Shown here in pieces: positions 17,514 to 25,398 of a stretch of 64,000 bases of DNA; within the stretch, counting starts at the first letter, position 1; each line of letters opens with the position of its first letter. This stretch comes from an uncultured Roseburia sp. (GTDB lineage: Bacteria > Bacillota > Clostridia > Lachnospirales > Lachnospiraceae). The notes beneath the pieces were generated by a model. The model saw only the letters and a list, made by a program, of their open reading frames with translations. It made no database searches and was not told where the DNA came from. The stretch covers positions 1-64,000 of the forward strand of contig URJS01000004.1 of assembly GCA_900548205.1 (NCBI GenBank), written 5' to 3'. Made by a program: the position numbers and the translations under genes.

Positions 17514-18510
17514 AAGATATACAGGTAGTAAATACAAGCTACTTGAATGGATAGAAGAATTGGTATTAGAAAATTGTGAAGGAGAAAGCTTTTTTGATGT
17601 ATTTGCAGGAACTGGAGTTGTGAGTGCACACATGAGTAAACACTACGAGAAAATTATTATGAATGATTTTTTGTATTCCAATGAGATTATATATAAGGCA
17701 TTTTTCGGAAGCGGACAATATGATGACGCAGTAATCGTCAAATATAGAGAACAGTTTCAAAAGATTAATCCTAATAGATTAAAAGATAACTATTTTTCTG
17801 AGAATTTTGGTGGCAAATATTTTTCTAATAATGATGCCAAAGTAATAGGAAAAATAAGAGAAGAAATTAAAAAGTTAAAGAGAAGTTTATCGGACAGAGA
17901 ATATTGTATTCTGTTAGCATCGCTGGTGTATTCGATGGATAAAGTGGCAAATACAGTAGGGCATTATGATGCATACAGAAAGATTAATAACATTGAGGAC
18001 AGATTTGTTTTTGAGTTAATTAATCCGGAAGAGCCTTCTGAAAAGTTTTCTATTTACAGGGAGGATGCAAATAAATTGGTGCGAAAAGTGAAGGCTGATA
18101 TCGCATTTATTGACCCGCCATATAACAGTCGTCAATATAGTAGGTTTTATCATGTTTTAGAGAATGTTGTTCAGTGGAAAAAGCCTCAATTAGAAGGAAC
18201 TGCATTAAAGCCACAGGCTGAGAATATGAGCGAATATTGTAGAAGCAGTGCTCCAGAAGTTTTTGCAGATTTAATAAAGCATATTGATGTTAAATATCTT
18301 GTTGTTACATATAACAATACATATAATTCAAAGAGTAGTTCTTCAAAGAACAAAATTACTTTAGAAGAAATAAAAGATATTTTAGTATCTAAAGGACAGA
18401 CTGCCATTTATGAAAAGAAACATCAGTGTTTTAATGCAGGTAAAACAGAATTTGACGACCATAAGGAATTTGTTTTTATAACGAAAGTAGGTGCAAACGA
18501 TGGAAAATAA
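17494..18510 (+). CDS. D12-class DNA adenine-N6 methyltransferase (first of two)
   Basis: A 338-residue alpha-class (Dam/D12) methyltransferase. The SAM-binding motif is FAGTG (residues 37-41) after an N-terminal RYTGSKYKLLEWI that contacts DNA, and the catalytic motif is DPPY (207-210). The order, SAM site before DPPY, and the inserted target-recognition region in between fit the D12 group. It modifies an adenine in one strand of the host recognition site. Base composition is far richer in A and T than rpsI upstream, which points to acquisition by transfer. Confidence 0.9.
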   Translation: MYYISNRRYTGSKYKLLEWIEELVLENCEGESFFDVFAGTGVVSAHMSKHYEKIIMNDFLYSNEIIYKAFFGSGQYDDAVIVKYREQFQKINPNRLKDNYFSENFGGKYFSNNDAKVIGKIREEIKKLKRSLSDREYCILLASLVYSMDKVANTVGHYDAYRKINNIEDRFVFELINPEEPSEKFSIYREDANKLVRKVKADIAFIDPPYNSRQYSRFYHVLENVVQWKKPQLEGTALKPQAENMSEYCRSSAPEVFADLIKHIDVKYLVVTYNNTYNSKSSSSKNKITLEEIKDILVSKGQTAIYEKKHQCFNAGKTEFDDHKEFVFITKVGANDGK

Positions 18511-19411
18511 AAAGATAATAAGATCTCCTTTTTTCTATGTGGGTGATAAATATAAGCTTATGCCACAACTTAAACAGCTTATGCCAAAGAATATAGAGCA
18601 GTATATTGAACCATTTGTGGGAGGCGGAAGTTCTTTTTTAAATTCAAAAGGGACTTTATATATGTTAAATGATGTTGATTCGTATGTGGTAGAGTTACAT
18701 AAGCAGATAGGGAGATATACGGGCAGGGCAGAGGAGTTGCTTGAAGAATTATTTGATATAATTGATTTTTATGGGTTATCTTGTTCATATCGTGGTATTT
18801 GTGTTCCGGAGGAGATGAAAAAGAAGTATGTGAAAACATATTATTCAAAATATAATAAGGATGCATATATCCGAATGAGAAAAGATTTTAATGCGGAAAA
18901 AGATGATTTTCTTAGACTATATTTGCTGTTAATATACGGTTTTAATCATATGATTCGCTTTAATGGAAAGGGGGATTTTAATCTTCCGGTTGGTAATGTG
19001 GATTTTAATAATAATGTATTCCAGGCGTTAAATAATTATTTAGAATTTGTTGGGGAACATGAGATTGAATTCTTTAATCTGGATTATATATCATTTTTGG
19101 AAAAGATTAAGTTTGGAAAGAATTCGTATGTGTTTCTGGATCCACCATATTTGATTTCCATGAGCGAATATAATAAATTATGGAATGATAAAAAAGAGGA
19201 CGAATTATGTGAATATTTAGATTCGTTAAATGATAGAGGCATTAAGTTTGGTATAACAAATTTGATTACTCATAAAGGTAAGGTAAATCAGAGGTTTTTG
19301 GATTGGTCAAAAAAGTATTGGGCTTATGATGTAAAGAGCAATTATATTAGTTTCAATGATAATACGATAAAGGCTGATTCGCAGGAGGTGTTTGTTATAA
19401 ATTATGCGTAG
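18500..19411 (+). CDS. D12-class DNA adenine-N6 methyltransferase (second of two)
   Basis: A 303-residue D12-class enzyme, with FVGGG (residues 39-43) as SAM site and DPPY starting at Asp214. It overlaps the first methyltransferase by 11 bases. An in-frame GTG at 18491 is an alternative start; I prefer the ATG at 18500. Two separate adenine methyltransferases beside one endonuclease are typical of systems with an asymmetric recognition site, where each strand carries a different target sequence. It is as AT-rich as its neighbours. Confidence 0.9.
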   Translation: MENKKIIRSPFFYVGDKYKLMPQLKQLMPKNIEQYIEPFVGGGSSFLNSKGTLYMLNDVDSYVVELHKQIGRYTGRAEELLEELFDIIDFYGLSCSYRGICVPEEMKKKYVKTYYSKYNKDAYIRMRKDFNAEKDDFLRLYLLLIYGFNHMIRFNGKGDFNLPVGNVDFNNNVFQALNNYLEFVGEHEIEFFNLDYISFLEKIKFGKNSYVFLDPPYLISMSEYNKLWNDKKEDELCEYLDSLNDRGIKFGITNLITHKGKVNQRFLDWSKKYWAYDVKSNYISFNDNTIKADSQEVFVINYA

Positions 19412-20969
19412 TAGAAAAGCTGAAAGCAAGCCATTGTCATTTTCGACAACTATGAGAAATCCCAATAGAATTGTAAGTTTTTTGAATTGCTTATTACCAT
19501 ATGAAAATCAGATTTTGACACATGATGTAATTATGAAAGTGGTACATAATGCAATTAAAGAGAAGCTTTACACACCGGTGATTGTAAATAAAACACCTGA
19601 CTTGGCATATATTTTGAAAAGTGATGATGAAAAATATTCAGATAGACAAATAGATTTTATAATTGAAATGAGCCCGCAAAAGCATAAAGAAGCGGGGTTT
19701 GAATATGGGTGGGATTCCAGATTTGATACGATATTCAAATTGCCAATGGAATTTGGATTTGTTAAGTATGCGATGGGAGAACCGATAAGGATATCAACAA
19801 CAGGACACATGTTGATTGATGCATTGAATGAAGAAGAAGCTAATGAAGAGAAAATACAGATGGTATTTCTTAATTCAATGATGAAGTATCAGAGCAATAA
19901 TCCTTATAGAAAAAATGCAAATTCGAATGTACCATTAATTTTATTACTACAGGTATTGAAGTTGCTGAAGGCGGATGTACAGGAAAATAGTGCGGGCGTT
20001 TTCCGGCAAGAGTTGAGCCTATTTATATGTTGGCCAGATAATGATGCAAAAGCCCTGTATGATAAAATAAAGAAGATTAGAAGTGAAGTAGGTTATTCGT
20101 ATAGCGATGAATATATGTATGAAATTTGTTTGGAATTATTGGGGGCAACTGACGAGCAGCGTAATAGATTCAAACTTTCACAAATTTGTGGTGAAGCAGT
20201 AGATGAGTATATTCGTAAAATGCGTACTACTGGCATTATTTCATTAAGAGGTAATGGTCGTTTTATAGATTATAATGCTTGGGAAATTGATAAGATTGAT
20301 TACATACTGGAACACTATTCAGAATATAAGACCTTTGAATCAAAAGATGAATATTTTGATTACATTGGAGCAGTTGATACGACAGTAATAAGTATGGAGA
20401 GTGCTGTCCCAATCGATACAACAGATTTGAGAAAGACTGCGCTGAAGAAGTTTGCAGCAGAATATTCAAAAGAACAAATATATTCTGAACTGAATAAGGT
20501 ATGTAAAAAAACGGCAAGTACAGATTATATGTTGAAATTATTGCCAAGACCGGTACGTTTAGAATTTTTGACTAGTATTGTTATGATACAGAATTTTGAA
20601 AATTTAGATGTGACACCTAACTACACAATAGATGATGAAGGATTACCAACCAATACAGCATCTGGTGGAAAAGCAGATATCATATGCTTTGATAAAGAAT
20701 ACCAGAGTTTAGTGGAAGTAACATTGATGTGTGGCAGACAGGCTCAGGTGAATAATGAAATTGTACCAATAAGAAGGCACTTGATCGAGGAAAAGAAGAA
20801 TCAGGAAAAAACATTTTCTGTGTTTGTCGCACCTACAATTCATGAAGATACAAAGCAGATGGCAGAGTGGTACAAGTTTAAAGAAGATTTGGATATTGTC
20901 ACATACGCTATTGATGAGTTTGTGGATAAGCTTAAACAAGAGGACAAAATTTCAAAATTGTTGGAGTAA
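19404..20969 (+). CDS. AlwI-family type II restriction endonuclease
   Basis: A 521-residue protein that I recognise as related to AlwI/PleI/MlyI/Nt.BstNBI, enzymes that bind 5-base asymmetric sites and cut a short distance away. The C-terminal region has a PD-(D/E)xK-like core: Asp425 in KADIICF and Glu438 in LVEVTL, with Thr440 in the usual Lys position, as known in this group. The N-terminal two thirds would be the recognition domain. It overlaps the second methyltransferase by 8 bases. The recognition sequence cannot be read from the protein; GGATC, GAGTC-like sites are family precedents. Confidence 0.8.
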   Translation: MRSRKAESKPLSFSTTMRNPNRIVSFLNCLLPYENQILTHDVIMKVVHNAIKEKLYTPVIVNKTPDLAYILKSDDEKYSDRQIDFIIEMSPQKHKEAGFEYGWDSRFDTIFKLPMEFGFVKYAMGEPIRISTTGHMLIDALNEEEANEEKIQMVFLNSMMKYQSNNPYRKNANSNVPLILLLQVLKLLKADVQENSAGVFRQELSLFICWPDNDAKALYDKIKKIRSEVGYSYSDEYMYEICLELLGATDEQRNRFKLSQICGEAVDEYIRKMRTTGIISLRGNGRFIDYNAWEIDKIDYILEHYSEYKTFESKDEYFDYIGAVDTTVISMESAVPIDTTDLRKTALKKFAAEYSKEQIYSELNKVCKKTASTDYMLKLLPRPVRLEFLTSIVMIQNFENLDVTPNYTIDDEGLPTNTASGGKADIICFDKEYQSLVEVTLMCGRQAQVNNEIVPIRRHLIEEKKNQEKTFSVFVAPTIHEDTKQMAEWYKFKEDLDIVTYAIDEFVDKLKQEDKISKLLE

Positions 20970-20972
20970 ACA

Positions 20973-21737
20973 ATGAATACAGAAGATATTATAAAGTATA
21001 GTAAACGGAATCGAAATAGTATATATAATCCGGCAGATAGGGAGGAGTTTGTGTGTTTGGAAATAAATATTTCGTGTGAAAGTCAATGGATGAAAAGAGT
21101 GTGCTCATATGCGCCAAAAGTACTTTCCAATTTGAATGTTAGGCAGGCAAATTCTTCTGAAGAGAGGGAGTTAAATATAGTAGAGATAGATAATTTATCT
21201 GGACTGATTGCAGAATATGCATGTGAAGAAATATTAAACTGGAGATACGGTAAAAAGCTGATTGTTAAGCCAGAAAATAATACATCTCATAATCAAATTG
21301 ATTTAAAGTTATATAACGGAAAGACAATAGAAGTAAGGTCATCATGTGTACGCAATGGGATTGACTTTGCCATATTTGCTCAGAATAAACATGTTGAAGG
21401 AGAACAGTATTTTGATGTTATAGGTCCTTATTCGAATGGGTATAAAAAGACTGAACTGCTTAAGGATTATTATATGAGGGTTTTATATGAATGTGACAAG
21501 AGGAATTTTCTTAATTTGCTTGAAGGAACCACGTTAAGGCTATATGTTACGGGTGGTGCAACAAAAACTATGATGAATGATATTGACTACTATCAGATTA
21601 AGCATCTAACACCAGCAGGTGGTCAAGTTAGAATTGAGTCAGATTATAGAGTTATTCCATTGGCAAGAAGCTTAGATATTAATCGATTTTTTAAGGTGTT
21701 AGAGAAGGAAAATGACAAATTAGTTGTTATTCATTGA
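20973..21737 (+). CDS. Uncharacterised protein with possible PD-(D/E)xK motif, last gene of the restriction system
   Basis: I do not recognise this 254-residue protein. It starts three bases after the endonuclease stop and shares its base composition, so it belongs to the same operon. A candidate nuclease core is visible: LIAEYACEE (helix with Glu), then Asp110 in NQIDLKL, nine residues, and Glu120-Val-Arg122 after KT. That is the spacing of a PD-(D/E)xK site with Arg in place of Lys. It could be a second nuclease subunit, like the small subunits of BsrDI/BtsI-type heterodimers, or an accessory factor. The motif call is by eye. Confidence 0.6.
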   Translation: MNTEDIIKYSKRNRNSIYNPADREEFVCLEINISCESQWMKRVCSYAPKVLSNLNVRQANSSEERELNIVEIDNLSGLIAEYACEEILNWRYGKKLIVKPENNTSHNQIDLKLYNGKTIEVRSSCVRNGIDFAIFAQNKHVEGEQYFDVIGPYSNGYKKTELLKDYYMRVLYECDKRNFLNLLEGTTLRLYVTGGATKTMMNDIDYYQIKHLTPAGGQVRIESDYRVIPLARSLDINRFFKVLEKENDKLVVIH

Positions 21738-21766
21738 TAGGAAAGAAGGGATGCTATGGAACTTAA

Positions 21767-21880
21767 ATGGGGAAATCAAGGTCAATTAAGTTTTTGCAAT
21801 GGGAGATATTTTTTAAGAATACAGATGTAAGTATAGAGGTGCAAGGATACAAGGTTGTAATAATTAAGGAGCATGATTAG
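21767..21880 (+). CDS. Possible 37-residue reading frame downstream of the restriction genes
   Basis: A short frame starting MGKSRSIKFLQWEIFF and ending VVIIKEHD. A GAAAGAAGGG lies well upstream, and a second short frame (21756-21830, 24 residues) overlaps it in another phase. Either could be a small gene or a decayed tail. No family is recognised. Confidence 0.2.
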   Translation: MGKSRSIKFLQWEIFFKNTDVSIEVQGYKVVIIKEHD

Positions 21881-21910
21881 TGAAATATAGTTTTTTACAC
21901 AACCCCCATT

Positions 21911-22000
21911 CCCTATCAAGCAAAAACTCTCCGGGGGATCATGCTGCGGTGAAATAGAACTGTGCCGCAGATGAGGTTCGCCATAGGCGGAGCTTGTTGC
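21911..22000 (+). repeat. Repeat family B, copy 1
   Basis: About 90 bases starting CCCTATCAAGCAA and including CGGGGGATC, CTGCG, GAACTGTGCCGCAG and AGGCGGAG. CTGCG and CGCAG can pair. The same ordered blocks occur at 46576-46668, and the second half at 42543-42598. It marks the right edge of the AT-rich island. Confidence 0.7.
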
Positions 22001-22033
22001 AAACAATATGTTTTGTTCTTTGCAGAAAAGATG

Positions 22034-22082
22034 TTGACAAATCAACAAGATGGGCGTATAATCCGACTTGTTGATTTGTCAA
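22034..22082 (+). promoter_or_regulatory. Consensus promoter inside a perfect 16-bp inverted repeat (MarR operator)
   Basis: TTGACA (22034-22039), 17-base spacer and TATAAT (22057-22062) match the consensus exactly. The -35 box is part of TTGACAAATCAACAAG (22034-22049), whose exact inverse CTTGTTGATTTGTCAA lies at 22067-22082. A dimeric regulator bound here would cover both boxes, so the MarR protein encoded next very likely represses its own operon. Confidence 0.85.
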
Positions 22083-22104
22083 CAAGATAAGGAGAGGAGG
22101 AAAT

Positions 22105-22566
22105 ATGACCGATCGTTTTGAGACCTTTACCGGATATATGCTCCAGTTTCATCGCTATATCCAGAAGATCAAGGAAATAGAAATGCGGCAGTTCGGGCTT
22201 CATGCAACGCATACAATGTGCCTGTATTACCTCAGTAAAAATGAGGAGGGCTTAACGGCGACACAGCTTTCGCAGCTATGCAAGGAGGATAAGGCGGCGA
22301 TTTCCCGCTGTATCAAGCAATTAACAGCGCTGGGCTATGTGCGCACGGAGCAGACAGATACGAAGCGTTCTTACCGCAGTCTGCTGTCCCTAAGCGACAG
22401 TGGAAAGGAATTGGCAGGGAATGTGGAAGCGCGTCTGCAGCAGGTGCTTTCTGTTCTGGGGGAAGGGATCGATGAGCGTCAGAGAGAGAATTTATATCAG
22501 ACATTAGAGGTCATTATGAAGAATTTCGCCTCCTATATTGAGGCGCAGACAAATACAGACGAATGA
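22105..22566 (+). CDS. MarR family transcriptional regulator
   Basis: A 153-residue winged-helix regulator. The recognition region is LTATQLSQLCKEDKAAISRCIKQLTALGYV, followed by the wing RTEQTDTKRSYRSLLSLSDSGKEL. Family members are dimeric repressors released by small phenolic or lipid-like ligands or by oxidation. GGAGAGGAGG precedes the ATG. It overlaps the hydrolase's upstream region by a few bases, so repressor and hydrolase form one operon behind the palindromic promoter. The ligand is unknown. Confidence 0.9.
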   Translation: MTDRFETFTGYMLQFHRYIQKIKEIEMRQFGLHATHTMCLYYLSKNEEGLTATQLSQLCKEDKAAISRCIKQLTALGYVRTEQTDTKRSYRSLLSLSDSGKELAGNVEARLQQVLSVLGEGIDERQRENLYQTLEVIMKNFASYIEAQTNTDE

Positions 22567-22583
22567 GACATATGGAGGCACAG

Positions 22584-23747
22584 ATGAAGAAAATAGTAAA
22601 AAGAACACTGATTGTGATCGTAGTGATATTTGCGGTTCTCGCTGCCGCAATTTATATTGTATGGGGAAATGAGATAAAAAGCTTGTTATCCTTAGAACAA
22701 AAGATTGCGCAGGATATGTCGCATGGGGATGGATATACCTATGAAATGACGATTTCCGGTGATTATTATTTTGATGAGTTTTTAGAGCAGGGCGGAGCGA
22801 CCAGCGATCAGGAGCTGATTTCCTTTGTGACAGAAAAAATAACAAAGGGATTGATCCCGATGACGATTGAGGAATCGGAAATTGCATGCTCCTCCTTTAC
22901 GGCAAGAACGGAGGACGGCGATTATTTATTGGGAAGAAACTATGATTTTGACCAGACGAATACAGCGATCGTTCATACGAATCCGGGCAATGGAAAGCAT
23001 GCTTCCATTTCAACGATTGACCTGCAGTTTATCGGTATTGACCCGAAAAAAGGAGTGAATGGCATCAGTGATAAGCTCAAGCTGCTGGCTGCGCCGTATG
23101 TTCCGCTGGACGGTGTGAATGACGCGGGCGTCAGCTGCGGGATCTATATGACCTATCAGGGCAAAGAAACAGTGCCGACCGACCAGAATACGGAGCGCCC
23201 GGACTTAACGTCGACGACGATGCTGCGCATGGTTTTGGATTATGCGGATAATGTGGACGAGGCGATTGAGATGATTTCAAAATACGATCTTCATGATTCT
23301 GCAAAAACCTCCTATCATTACATGATTGCGGATGCAGAGGGTAACAGCGCTGTCTTAGAGTGGGTGAACGGAACAGATCAGACGGATAATGACGGCAGTA
23401 AAAGAGAGTTTCAGATTACAAGAAACGAGCTGCCATACCAAAGCGTGACGAATTTTATTTTGGCTCCGGGCTATTATGAGGCGAATGACGAGCAGGCGGG
23501 GCTTGACCGTTATGAGTATCTGATGGGAAAATTAAACGCTTCCAACGGTGTTTTAGAGGATGAGGAGGAAGCGATGGGGCTTTTAAGGGACGTCGGCAGA
23601 CGCACATGGAAGGTGGAAGGCGATGTGACAAAGGGCACGACGGTACACAGTGTGGTATATAACCTGACGGACCGCAGCAGCCTTTGGGTAGCGAACGAGC
23701 ATTTTGGCAGCGAGGAGCATACGCTTACCTATGAGCTTGACGAGTAG
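22584..23747 (+). CDS. Membrane-anchored choloylglycine hydrolase / linear amide C-N hydrolase family protein
   Basis: A 387-residue Ntn-hydrolase-like enzyme. Residues 6-27 are one membrane segment that should anchor it facing outward. Cys102 in ACSSF, followed by GDYLLGRNYDFD, matches the nucleophile region of bile-salt and penicillin-V acylases, and Asn and Arg blocks further on fit the fold. The usual family cleaves linear amides, including bile-acid conjugates or acyl-homoserine lactones; the substrate here is not known. In the family the Cys must become N-terminal by processing. GGAGG at 22574-22578 selects the ATG at 22584. Regulated by the MarR gene it is coupled to. Confidence 0.82.
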   Translation: MKKIVKRTLIVIVVIFAVLAAAIYIVWGNEIKSLLSLEQKIAQDMSHGDGYTYEMTISGDYYFDEFLEQGGATSDQELISFVTEKITKGLIPMTIEESEIACSSFTARTEDGDYLLGRNYDFDQTNTAIVHTNPGNGKHASISTIDLQFIGIDPKKGVNGISDKLKLLAAPYVPLDGVNDAGVSCGIYMTYQGKETVPTDQNTERPDLTSTTMLRMVLDYADNVDEAIEMISKYDLHDSAKTSYHYMIADAEGNSAVLEWVNGTDQTDNDGSKREFQITRNELPYQSVTNFILAPGYYEANDEQAGLDRYEYLMGKLNASNGVLEDEEEAMGLLRDVGRRTWKVEGDVTKGTTVHSVVYNLTDRSSLWVANEHFGSEEHTLTYELDE

Positions 23748-23874
23748 ACAAAAGGTGCGGTGCAGGAAAAATTTTCTGCCGACAGCGATTGTTCCTTTTG
23801 CAAAGATGTGATAAGATACAGGCGGGAGAAACAAATTACAACGGTTTTTCACAGAGCAAAGGAGGAATGCAAAA

Positions 23875-24330
23875 ATGTTAGAAGCAGGAATCAAAGCGCC
23901 GGACTTTTCATTGCCGGATCAAAACGGCACAGTGCATACATTAAGTGAATATGCAGGAAAGAAGGTTATCCTTTATTTTTATCCGAGAGATAATACCCCG
24001 GGCTGCACGAAGCAGGCGTGTGGATTCAGCGAGCTGCAGCCGCAGTTTGCAGAGAAGGGCGCGGTGGTGCTTGGGATCAGCAAGGATTCGGTAGCGTCAC
24101 ACAAGAGATTTGAGGAGAAGTATCAGCTTGGCTTTACCCTATTATCGGATCCGGAGCTTGCGGTCATTCAGGCATACGACGTATGGAAAGAGAAGAAGAA
24201 TTACGGCAAGGTGGGAATGGGAGTTGTCCGCACGACATATCTGATCGATGAAAACGGTATGATCGTGCAGGCATTTGATAAAGTAAAGGCGGCGGAGAAT
24301 CCGAATCAGATGCTAAAGGTACTTTCCTAA
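23875..24330 (+). CDS. bcp: Thioredoxin-dependent peroxiredoxin, Bcp/PrxQ type
   Basis: A 151-residue thiol peroxidase that reduces hydrogen peroxide and organic peroxides with thioredoxin. The active site reads PRDNTPGCTKQACGF, with peroxidatic Cys44 and resolving Cys49 five residues on, the PrxQ arrangement. GGAGG at 23861-23865 supports the ATG. A weak promoter (TTGTTC, 17 bases, TAAGAT) may lie about 80 bases upstream. A terminator follows, so it is likely monocistronic. In an anaerobe it serves oxygen defence. Confidence 0.94.
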   Translation: MLEAGIKAPDFSLPDQNGTVHTLSEYAGKKVILYFYPRDNTPGCTKQACGFSELQPQFAEKGAVVLGISKDSVASHKRFEEKYQLGFTLLSDPELAVIQAYDVWKEKKNYGKVGMGVVRTTYLIDENGMIVQAFDKVKAAENPNQMLKVLS

Positions 24331-24353
24331 GGGAAAATACCGGGGCTTGGGAA

Positions 24354-24388
24354 GAAGGAGGCAGGAAAATGAGACTGCCTTCTTTTTT
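24354..24388 (+). terminator. Terminator after bcp
   Basis: GAAGGAGGCAG pairs with CTGCCTTCTTT (one G-T pair or two) around AAAATGAGA-type loop; TTTTTT follows. Confidence 0.75.
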
Positions 24389-24472
24389 CCGTTCAGAAAG
24401 GGCTTGCACTGTATGGGCGGCAGGAGAAGCCCTTAAACTACGATTTTTTGTTTTTATGTAAGGAGGATCATG

Positions 24473-24703
24473 ATGCTTAATCCGGGATCGATTATGAAGC
24501 TGATGAGTGCGAAGAAAAAGTTTACTGACAATCATCCGAAATTTGTGGCTTTTCTGGAACACATATTTTCCATGGGGGTGACGGAGGGAACAGTTATTGA
24601 GATCACAGTCACAAGACCGGGGGAGGAGCCTGTGACAACCAATATGAAGGTCAAGCAGTCAGATCTTGAGCTGATGCGGGAGCTTGAGGAGCTGGCGCGC
24701 TAG
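24473..24703 (+). CDS. Hypothetical protein (76 residues)
   Basis: A small acidic protein with no recognised domain. MLNPGSIMKLMSAKKKF at the start is amphipathic and the C-terminal third (KVKQSDLELMRELEELAR) looks helical; the middle (GTVIEITVTRPGEEPVTTNMKV) looks like beta strands. AGGAGG at 24461-24466 selects the second of two overlapping ATGs. Small proteins of this type are common in Lachnospiraceae, but no function is known to me. Confidence 0.65.
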   Translation: MLNPGSIMKLMSAKKKFTDNHPKFVAFLEHIFSMGVTEGTVIEITVTRPGEEPVTTNMKVKQSDLELMRELEELAR

Positions 24704-24835
24704 GAGTTTGGCACAGCAGAGCGGGCAGAGCAGAAAAGAGGGCGTCTGCATCCGGTACAAAGAAGCGGCTGGCATGGAAACATCCGGGTGTTTTTCGCAT
24801 AACATAAGATTGAAGTGATTGATAGGGAGTAGCAA

Positions 24836-25264
24836 GTGGACTATAATCAGGAGCAGTTTTTTGGAACGCAGCTTTCTGTGCCGAAGATGCCTTTTTATAT
24901 GAGTTATCCGATGCAGAATCTGTATCTGACAGAAATGGAATATGAAAAGGACATGGATCGGATGAAGGAGCTTTACCCGCGTGAGGTGCGTAATATCTTA
25001 GAGCAGGTGGAAGAAGAATGCGATAAGATGGAATATGAGGGAAGTCTCATGTTTGACGAGTATCCGGATCGCCTGATGCTTGAAATGGTGGTGGATCGTA
25101 TTTATCAAAAGCTTGGGGAGGATGAGACAGACCTTGAGGCGGAGCAGTATCGGGGGGATCATCCGCACCACCGGAACGATCTGAGAAATCTGATCGGTGT
25201 TATCTTAAATAATGAAATGTACCGCCGTCGCTGCCGTCACCGCCGCTGCCGCCGTTGGTGGTAA
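24836..25264 (+). CDS. Hypothetical protein with Arg/Cys-rich C-terminus
   Basis: A 142-residue protein starting at GTG behind GGGAG. The middle (YPREVRNILEQVEEECDKMEYEGSLMFDEYPD, given here in part) is acidic and helical; the last 15 residues are almost all Arg, His, Cys and Trp. That charged tail could bind nucleic acid, metal or a spore-coat partner. I know similar proteins only as uncharacterised in Clostridia. A perfect hairpin follows. Confidence 0.7.
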   Translation: MDYNQEQFFGTQLSVPKMPFYMSYPMQNLYLTEMEYEKDMDRMKELYPREVRNILEQVEEECDKMEYEGSLMFDEYPDRLMLEMVVDRIYQKLGEDETDLEAEQYRGDHPHHRNDLRNLIGVILNNEMYRRRCRHRRCRRWW

Positions 25265-25319
25265 ATTTTATAAAATAGAAAGAAAAGTGATTGCAGATTT
25301 TAAAAAAAATGCATACAAT

Positions 25320-25345
25320 ATAGCTATCGCGTTTGCGATAGCTAT
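25320..25345 (+). terminator. Perfect 11-bp hairpin
   Basis: ATAGCTATCGC and GCGATAGCTAT form an 11-bp stem with a GTTT loop. The run after it (TTGTATAT) is a poor U-tract, so termination may be partial. Confidence 0.6.
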
Positions 25346-25398
25346 TTGTATATCAGAGAGATACCGAAGAATTGGGAGAACGGACAGGAGGAACGACC

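Noticed and set aside
16844..22000. Phage-type integration site for the restriction island
   Set aside because: I found no tRNA gene, intact integrase or matching direct repeats at the edges.
24770..24800. Terminator before the 24836 gene
   Set aside because: ACATCCGGGTGT is a near palindrome without room for a loop; the TTTTT alone is not enough.
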